From Acanthochromis polyacanthus (lineage: Eukaryota; Chordata; Actinopteri; Pomacentridae): DNA of 64,000 bases. This document shows positions 58,001 to 64,000 of this stretch, piece by piece. The number at the start of each line of letters is the position of its first letter. Positions within the stretch are counted from its first letter, which is position 1. The notes beneath the pieces are model-generated. The model had not been told where the DNA came from and did no database searches. It worked only from the letters and a program-made list of their open reading frames with translations. Position numbers and translations under genes: made by a program. The stretch covers positions 11,420,534 through 11,484,533 of the forward strand of contig NC_067119.1 in assembly GCF_021347895.1 (NCBI RefSeq). Direction: 5' to 3'.

Positions 58001-61000
58001 CGTCTGTCCATTACAGAGTTGGTCAACCAGCTCCAGGAGATAGCAGCGGCACGCAACGTCAACCCCAAGTCTCCCATTACAGAGGTAAGAGTGTGCATGA
58101 CTGCTGGTATAAAACAGGCTATGGCAGCTATCTTTATTGTCAAGTAGATGTGCAATCTCCCGCTATTAAACTTTAACTCATTGGAATGATTGGTGTCCTT
58201 TTTGTTCAGGAGTGTGTGACTTCTGAATTTGCCTAATCTGTGAATGTATAAAGTAGCTTTTGGAGCCTGATTTTCTAATCCGATGTGTTCACTAGCTGGT
58301 AAAGTGTTTGTGCTTCGGGGCATGACCTGATAGCTGAGTGGTTAGGACACATAACACATGGGTCCAAATGCACAGAGCATCTTTGATTTGATTCACGGTG
58401 CATTCCCTTCCCCTCTTTTCCCAAATTGTCTGTCTCTTTAAGACAAAAGCATCAAAATGGCCTCTGAAAACCTGTTTTTGCTTTGGATTTCGTCTCTAAG
58501 TAGATAGCAGCGTTGACAAAGTGTGTTTTGGAGTAAACAGCTCTATAGGCAGCGACACCGGGTCACATCCCCAGCGTCTGCCAGCCTCTGAAGAGGTTAT
58601 TGACAGGCCGACCACACGGCTCCTTCCGCTCCGCGTAAACGTGCACACGCACACTCTCAAATTACTGATGTGGTTACATAAAGCCTCACAGAAAACACAC
58701 ACACACACGAAGACGAGCACAAAGACGTCTCTATTCTCTTTCCCAGACTCCTCCTCTCCTCCCAGCTGGCGTGATGCTAATGGGCCCAAAGAGGCAGAGA
58801 GACTCAGAGGTGGAAAAGGGGTGAACTGAAATCCAAAACAAACATAAAGTGATACAGTTTAGTAGTAAATCAGTATTTTGATTAGCTTGTAGAGGCAGAG
58901 AATGTTTTTTCTTTTTTTTTCAACCACCACCTGCAGTAGCTAATTAAGCACAGATTTAAGGTTTTAGTCAAGAATTTGGAATAAAGAGTCATTTTACTCT
59001 GCATGGTGCCAACTTAGCGCCCACAGCTCCTTACGTTTCTCACCACAAATCCACAAATCCTGGTACTTATCACTAAATCCTCAGTCATAGTTGTGATTTT
59101 GCATAAAGCTGATTTAAGTGTCAAAAATCTCCAGATTTCCAGTGACTTCTCTGACATCTTCCTGGTCTGCACCTGATTGTTTTATCGAGGTGTCAGCATC
59201 ACTGTTCAGTATCCTGGACTCACTTTCTGTTCCAATTGAATTGTCTTTGCATATTTTGCCAAGAAACAAATTAGTAAATTGATGCACACGCTTCTTCTCT
59301 ATCTCTGCACATTTCTTACTACGCTGGGAAGTGTGTGCACAGTGAAGGCAGATTTGGCGATTGCAAATCTGATTAGGGTTAAGAAGGGGTTTCCCTGCTG
59401 GACATAAGGAGATCATAATCCTCCTCCTTTGCTGAATCTCTGACCAGACATATGGAGACTTGTGAGATGGAGCAGAGAGGAGGGAGAGGAGAAAACTTGT
59501 GGAGGAAGGGAGCAGAGGTGGGAGTGAGATACTGAGAAGGAAACACGGTAGACATCTCAGAGGAGAAAAGAGACGGAGACAGAGGCGTTCTGGCTGCTGT
59601 AGCACAGGCCCAGACCCACCACCACTCATGGGAGGATTATTTCATCCTGCATATCTGACACAAACTATTTTTAGTTTGCTGCAGCGTATTGACCTTTTGG
59701 AATTGTTTTGAGCTGCTGATTTTTCACGCAGGGACAGAGATGAGACGTGTTGCGTACCACTTGATGATTTTTCTCTCAAGATTTGCTTTCAACCATTCCA
59801 CTGATGAACTTTTGGTATTTTTTTGAAAGAATTTTTTCAGTTTTTTTTAAAGCTTTTCGTCTTCATTTCGCTGATGACATTCTTCTCCGTCTCTGTTAAC
59901 CTCCTCTTTGTTGCATCTCCTTTCTGAGGTTCTGTGTTTTGAACATCACAGGCAGAATCTTTCACTCCTGGTCGCAGATTTTCTTTTTAACCGCTTAGCT
60001 TTCATTTTGCCGACCTACCTGTTACCATGTTGAGTACGTACTACTGTTGGCGCCCGGTGTATGACGGCTATGAATGTCTGCAGCTGCTGGAGCAGAACGG
60101 AGGGTTCGGCAACAACGGAGCACAGCCGCCCATGCAGATCCACAACGTCCAAAACAATGCAGGTGAGAGATTGTTTGGGTGGTGATGCCATACTCTCTGC
60201 AGGGCTACTTACACAGGTGGTTTGTGTCTGTTTGGGAGAGTAAAATCCCTGAAAACAGCAGTAGTTACATGTCATCCTGTCTTCAAAAGTGCAATAGATT
60301 GACTTTAGCATTTTCCCTAATAAGGGGACTCCGAGCATTTCCATGAATTTGTTGTTCTGCATGCCAACAAACTGACAAAATAACTGCATGTTACTACTCA
60401 GAAACAGGCATATTTGTCACATAAATTGTCCCTTTTAGGTGTGACTGATCAGGACACACCTACAATCAGCCCATAACACATATTTTGGCTAAGATGCCAT
60501 CTACCATATCACTGATGGTCAGGCATTAAGTAAGCTGGCCAGGTCACCGACTATGTAAGAAATATACACACCAGCTCCTGTGTTCCTGTTACACTGTGAG
60601 TTAACTAAAAGCCTCCTTGAGCAAAAAGGCTCATGAACGACTGTCAGTGGGTCAGTTATTTATACCTCCAGTGGTCCAAAGCCTCATATGTGTTAAAATG
60701 ATCTTGAGGGTCTTTGCATTGTGGTTTATGAAATCATGAAAAGTGTGGTGGAAACATCGTACTCGCAATCTCATTTGTTGCTCGTAATAGAGCCATTCAC
60801 TGTCGCCCTCCAGTCACTGCTTCCATGTCTTATCACCTTATGCCGGTAACTCAGTAACACACTGAGCTTGACTGATCGTGATCCTGACCCTGAGGCCAAG
60901 AGCTTCACGTATAGCTTTGTAATAAATAAAGTGGCATTTTACTGTGGGAGTCACAGGCTGGGATTTGTGTTGGTGAAAAAGGTCTAGCCATAGCTGACTT

Positions 61001-61799
61001 CCTTGTTTTTAAGAGTGAGACTATATATTTATTTATAGAACAAGCTGAACTTACTTGAAGGAAAAGCTCACATTTCTGTTGCTTGTCTGTACTTTTCCCC
61101 CTCCAAATGAGCATAACAAGCTTATTATTTTGCCATATGTACACACAAACTACCGGACACACACGCACACATCCAAGCTGTCTGCTGTCCATTAAGAGGA
61201 TTTCTGCACTGCCACTCAACCATCTGTCGAAAGGCAGAATGTTTGCTCTTTCCCTTAAGGAGCGTCTCTGACTGTTGCTGTATCTCAACTTCAGGCTGCT
61301 CCAGCAAATGAAAGAAGCTGATTTTATTCAATACATTTACCTTTAAGTTAAACACGCAATGCATTTACATCTTATCGATGATCCACTTCTAAATGTCATT
61401 AAGCGTGTGTGATGGTTTGTGATCAGTTTGCAGCTACAAATGAATTTCTGATGCTCTGCACCCACATGTACAGCTATAGAATATATGTTTTTGTTTTCAA
61501 TAATTGATGATTTATTTTAGTAAGTGATTTTTTTTTTCCTGCCATGATTTCTTGAGGTGTTTTTGATGTCATCAGCAGCTATGATTTCATGTGCTAAACC
61601 TGATATCAGTGCTCTAACCATGACAGTGTCTGTAAATGTCTTATATTTGACATTTCCTGGTTTTCCTCCTGACGCGTCCAGGTGTGTACGATCCTGACCA
61701 GTCCGGCAGTGGTCTCTTGGATATCTTGAGAGGAGGAACCGAGCGATTCCTGACCAACATAAAGGACACGTCCTCTAAGGTCATCCAGTCAGTAGCCAG
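48892..61799 (+). CDS. gak: Cyclin-G-associated kinase gene, coding exons 1-11 (3' end outside window)
   Basis: GAK is a NAK-family Ser/Thr kinase and auxilin relative that phosphorylates AP-1/AP-2 mu subunits and, with Hsc70, strips clathrin from vesicles. Eleven plus-strand exons join in phase to about 394 codons. Kinase landmarks are the glycine-rich loop EGGFAFVYEA (47-56), the ATP lysine in YALK (K68), the helix-C glutamate E84, the catalytic loop HRDLKIEN (170-177), CDFG (189-192) and TPAYRTPE (222-229). A segment GLLDILRGGTERFLTNIKD with TSSKVIQSVA then leads into the PTEN-like region. The full protein is about 1300 residues, so the PTEN-like, C2, clathrin-binding and J domains lie to the right of the window. 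The start ATG at 48892 has A at -3 and opens MSLFQSALDFLAGPG as in mammals. All catalytic residues are present. Confidence 0.97.
49034..52765. other. gak intron 1
   Basis: A 3.7-kb AT-rich intron. I recognise no repeat, exon or RNA gene in it; the end carries a T-rich tract leading to exon 2. Confidence 0.7.
52766..52827 (+). CDS. gak: gak coding exon 2 (residues 48-68)
   Basis: Encodes GGFAFVYEAQDMSSGKDYAL and K68: the glycine-rich loop and the ATP-anchoring lysine. The acceptor is a long T-run ending TTAAG and the donor is GTAAGA. Confidence 0.96.
53760..53910 (+). repeat. Fragment of an unclassified fish interspersed repeat
   Basis: The phrases AGTGCATCATGGGAAGTTGC and CGGCCTATAGCAGCATAACC resemble a high-copy fish repeat from memory. 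No termini or coding sequence are visible, so the class is left open. Confidence 0.45.
54208..54267 (+). CDS. gak: gak coding exon 3 (residues 69-88)
   Basis: Encodes RLLSNEEEKNKEIIQEVCFM, kinase helix C with E84 predicted to pair with K68. Acceptor TTTCAG, donor GTATCC, exactly 20 codons. Confidence 0.96.
55309..55423 (+). CDS. gak: gak coding exon 4 (residues 89-126 plus one base)
   Basis: Encodes KKLSGHPNMVQFCSAASISK then EESDTGQAEFLILTELCK, reaching the kinase hinge (TELCKG). Acceptor TTTCACAG, donor GTAAAT. Confidence 0.96.
55835..55977 (+). CDS. gak: gak coding exon 5 (residues 127-174)
   Basis: Encodes GQLVEFIKRVEQRALLSCDT, VLKIFYQACRAVQHMHKQKP and PIIHRDLK, including the HRD catalytic motif. 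Acceptor GCCTCAG. The donor GTTGGT is weak but fixed by phase and homology. Confidence 0.95.
56145..56270 (+). CDS. gak: gak coding exon 6 (residues 175-216)
   Basis: Encodes IENLLISNQGTIKLCDFGSS then TTVSHYPDYSWSAQKRSMVE and DE. It contains the metal-binding Asn (N177) and the DFG motif. Acceptor GTTGCAG, donor GTCTGA (weak). Confidence 0.95.
56673..56803. mobile_element. hAT-like MITE with 8-bp target duplication
   Basis: A 131-bp element in gak intron 6. Terminal inverted repeats start AAGGGCTGGGCC on the left and, reverse-complemented, TAGGGCTGGACC on the right. The octamer CTAATAAC directly flanks both sides (56665-56672 and 56804-56811), the 8-bp duplication expected of hAT transposons. 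The body is rich in GAATATTCG/GATATTCGGG palindromes and codes for nothing. Confidence 0.88.
56950..57039 (+). CDS. gak: gak coding exon 7 (residues 217-246)
   Basis: Encodes ITRNTTPAYRTPEMIDLYSN then FPINEKQDIW: activation-segment end and the TPE anchor. Acceptor TCCGTAG, donor GTCAGA. Followed by a 93-bp intron, the shortest in the gene. Confidence 0.96.
57133..57268 (+). CDS. gak: gak coding exon 8 (residues 247-291 plus one base)
   Basis: Encodes ALGCILYLLCFKQHPFEDGA then KLQIVNGKYAIPQNDVKYTV and YHELI. Acceptor CTCCCACAG, donor GTGCGT. The C left at the end joins GT of exon 9 to code arginine. Confidence 0.95.
57972..58084 (+). CDS. gak: gak coding exon 9 (residues 292-329)
   Basis: Encodes RSMLKVNPEERLSITELVNQ then LQEIAAARNVNPKSPITE, the end of the kinase C-lobe. 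Acceptor TCTTCAG, donor GTAAGA. Confidence 0.96.
58085..60083. other. gak intron 9
   Basis: A 2.0-kb intron containing the SINE fragment at 58323-58462; otherwise nothing recognised. Confidence 0.7.
58323..58462 (+). mobile_element. tRNA-derived SINE fragment
   Basis: Opens with an A-box-like TAGCTGAGTGGTTAGGAC (58331-58348), a degraded B-box near TTTGATTC (58387-58394), then a CCCTTCCCCTCTTTTCCC and TGTCTCTTTAAGACAAAAGC body, and ends ATCAAAATGGCC. The order and tail fit a fish tRNA-SINE. It lies in gak intron 9 and is a different family from the SINE at 20723. Confidence 0.7.
60084..60162 (+). CDS. gak: gak coding exon 10 (residues 330-355 plus one base)
   Basis: Encodes LLEQNGGFGNNGAQPPMQIH then NVQNNA. 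LLEQNGG matches GAK; the rest is a linker that differs from the mammalian SATLSRGPPPP stretch. Acceptor GTCTGCAG, donor GTGAGA. In-phase on both sides. Confidence 0.92.
60163..61681. other. gak intron 10
   Basis: A 1.5-kb intron, AT-rich toward its 3' end. I see nothing to annotate in it. Confidence 0.7.
61682..61799 (+). CDS. gak: gak coding exon 11 (residues 356-394 plus two bases)
   Basis: Encodes GVYDPDQSGSGLLDILRGGT then ERFLTNIKDTSSKVIQSVA. LLDILRGGTER and KDTSSKVIQSVA are GAK/auxilin signatures preceding the PTEN-like domain. Acceptor CGTCCAG, donor GTAACA, ends AG in phase 2. Confidence 0.96.
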
Positions 61800-62039
61800 G
61801 TAACATGCTCCAACCTGCTTATGGTGAATCTCATTGTTTTTGTATTCTGTTCAATCACATGCTTTTCAGTTTAGTCACCATGAAAGCTCAGTAAACAACA
61901 AAAATGCTGTATTCATAAATTTGAATAATTTTTTTTTCTCACACTGCATAACAGACTTTCTTTATTGTATTTATTATGTGTTTAAACTGAGGAGATGGGT
62001 AATCATTTGGAATGTGACTTCAAATATGCCCATTTTTAA

Positions 62040-62733
62040 CCCTCTGAACCTCAACACCTGCCACTTTTACTCACTGTTTTAAAGTCATATACCTCTATGG
62101 AAACAGCACAACCATGGCAAGAAGTAGAGAGAACTTCTTCTTCTAGAGAGAAATTCTTTCATGCAGTGTAATACAGTTATAATGCAATAACTCAAAAAGG
62201 ATAATAATTGATTGTGTATTGTACATAAATTGAAACAAGCTGGAACCAACTTGTACAACATTTTTCTAAGTGCCCACATATGTTACCAACAATTTTGACT
62301 ACATGCTAGAGATATTTTAATGTTTACATTATTAATTGTTTTCTAAATGTCTATCTGCTTTGTACAAACACAGCCTGCAGAGTTCAGCTAAAAAGCCACA
62401 GCTTTTTTTGTCACATCACTGTTGACCATAGCTGAGTCACATTTAGCTTTAGCATTTAGCATTTAGCTTCAAAGTTGCATCCAGGAGTGCAGAATTTTTG
62501 CTGGATTTATTTGAGCAAATGGCTTATTTTGCTAAAATAGGGCAATTGTATGCATAGATTTTTTTCAGAAGTTTCCCAGAGAAGTGGTATGTTTAGTTCA
62601 GGCACCACCGAAAAGTTGAACACCAGACGATTCTCTCCGTTTCCACAGTTTTTTAGTGACGTGAATTTTTGACTGTTTTTAAAAATGCAACTGGCCTTTC
62701 AAAACCCGCCAGTGAGTTTTGGGGTTCAGATGG
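62040..62733. mobile_element. Possible piggyBac-like inverted-repeat element
   Basis: TTAA (62036-62039) precedes CCCTCTGAACCTCA, and the right end GGGGTTCAGATGGTTAC is its imperfect reverse complement. Length is about 694 bp with no coding sequence. The right TTAA is degraded to TTAC. The call rests only on these termini. Confidence 0.45.
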
Positions 62734-63387
62734 TTACACTTGGCTTGTCAACCACCATTTGTGTTTTTATAGTGCTAATTGAAGAGCTAATTTAATTTTC
62801 TGAAGCTATGTGCTTGGGTTCTGTGAGGAATTTGAATTCAAACATCCACCAAATGGCAACTGACACCAAAGCAATGCTGTTTGTCAATTGTCAGTCATCA
62901 TGTTTCATTACACTTGCATCAACCTAAAGTAAATGTAGACTGTACACCTGCAAATTGTCTTTGTGACAGCTCTCTCCTCCTGTCCTACCCTGGTCCAAGA
63001 TTTACCTTTTAAAAGGAACATTTTGTTGTTTGGTTGTCTGAAATTCCACTCAGACAGCAGACTGTAAGTAAAAGTGGATATCTCTCTCTGTAGATCATTT
63101 ACCAACTGCTGGTGTAACAGTAAATCAGTGGATTATGAAGCAATCTAATCTACTTCACTTCCCTCTAGCATCCAGTGGGATTTGCAATAATTGTTACGGA
63201 CAGGTTGAAAATTCGCAAAGTGTTCCTTTGATCGGCACACAATCCACCTGTGTTGAAGTTCTGTTTCATTTGGTTGTTCAGTCATCAGTTTGCTCCATTT
63301 GTTTGGTCCTTTTGTTTATTTTTTGTTGTTGTTGTTTCTTTTCTCTGTCCCAATCCCTCATGGTCCCACTATGTGTCCATCACCTAG

Positions 63388-63396
63388 CAACCCAAG
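63388..63396 (+). CDS. gak: Candidate 9-nt gak microexon
   Basis: CAACCCAAG sits between a long pyrimidine tract ending CACCTAG (63290-63387) and a good donor GTAAAT (63397). Inserted after exon 11 (which ends AG), it reads AGC AAC CCA AG and restores the same phase, so it would add three residues (Ser-Asn-Pro). No ordinary-length GAK exon is visible between 61800 and 64000. Whether it is spliced in cannot be judged from sequence alone. Confidence 0.4.
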
Positions 63397-64000
63397 GTAA
63401 ATATGGGTCGGTGGAACGCGTCAACTCATGCGTTACTCTGTGTGTTCTGTAGTTTGTGTTTGATTTAGAGGAGAGAAAAAAACCCTGTACTAAGCCTTTT
63501 TGCCGTGCTGTGTCTGTCATCACAGCTTGCTGATCCTAACATCACACATTCAATAATTCAGTTGAATGAGTGCAGAGCGTGATGTGAATGGACAGATGAG
63601 TATTATGTATGGGTGGAATGACACCAGAAAATGTCAAAGCGAGTGAGTCTGACTCTCGCTATTCAAGCTTCAGGTCATTTTTCAGGTTTGATGAATGAAA
63701 ATCTTTGAAACTAGTGTGAGTATATACCAAGAAACAGTCCTACTCCTATACTCCTTAAAGTTTGGTCAAAATTGTGGTGATCTGTATTAAAATCTTGTCA
63801 GTCATTTTGGTGCATGCAATTTGTAAACTTTGGACATAAAAGTGTTGACCTCTTAGACAGCTAAGGCAGATAGCCACATCCGATCCAATCCGATAAACTT
63901 AAGTAGCCCTTCGTTGATACTTTGATTCATTTAACCCATTTCATTATTTTTAGCTAACTGTTTAAACTGTTTATCCATTGCTTTTAACCATTTAACACCA

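Larger units (their letters stand above)
61800..64000. other. gak intron 11 (partial, to window edge)
   Basis: No full-length exon was found. It holds the inverted-repeat element at 62040-62733 and the candidate microexon at 63388. Confidence 0.65.

Noticed and set aside
58323..58400. Possible tRNA gene on the plus strand
   Set aside because: The B-box is degraded and the sequence continues with a SINE body and tail.

Overview
This window looks like nuclear DNA from a teleost fish, probably a percomorph, although the species cannot be named from sequence alone. The reasons are the spliced vertebrate genes with GT-AG introns, the very long CA/TG microsatellites, and the mix of Tc1-like, L2-like, hAT-like, piggyBac-like and tRNA-derived SINE remnants typical of fish. 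There are no prokaryotic operons, phage or CRISPR features.

Two protein-coding genes lie head to head. On the minus strand, from base 43130 down to the left edge, are the first 13 coding exons of AACS (acetoacetyl-CoA synthetase, cytosolic ketone-body activation). They were rebuilt base by base: 1435 coding nt, 478 complete codons, every splice junction in phase. The C-terminal exons lie beyond base 1. On the plus strand, from base 48892 to the right edge, are the first 11 coding exons of GAK (cyclin-G-associated kinase, clathrin uncoating). They encode the whole N-terminal Ser/Thr kinase domain and the linker into the PTEN-like region, about 394 residues. A possible 9-nt microexon follows at 63388-63396. 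The PTEN-like, clathrin-binding and J domains lie beyond the window.

The 5.8-kb interval between the two start codons holds a GC-box/CRE-like block close to AACS, a separate promoter-like block at 44.48-44.75 kb (four CCAAT boxes, a GC-rich box, an E2F-like site and an E-box), a decayed Tc1-like transposon (about 44.94-46.41 kb), a TA/GA/CA compound microsatellite and the GAK 5' flank. Nearly all other structure sits in introns. AACS introns hold four further Tc1-like remnants, one non-LTR RT fragment, an L2-like LINE with an intact 3' RT reading frame, a tRNA-derived SINE whose tail resembles that LINE tail, a piggyBac-like inverted-repeat element and a polypurine tract. GAK introns hold a 131-bp hAT-like MITE with a perfect 8-bp target duplication, a second tRNA-SINE fragment and another inverted-repeat element.

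The two proteins are not known to work together, so their adjacency is most simply a matter of synteny. I saw no convincing new biological system. The items most worth a second look are the candidate GAK microexon and the orphan CCAAT-cluster promoter.
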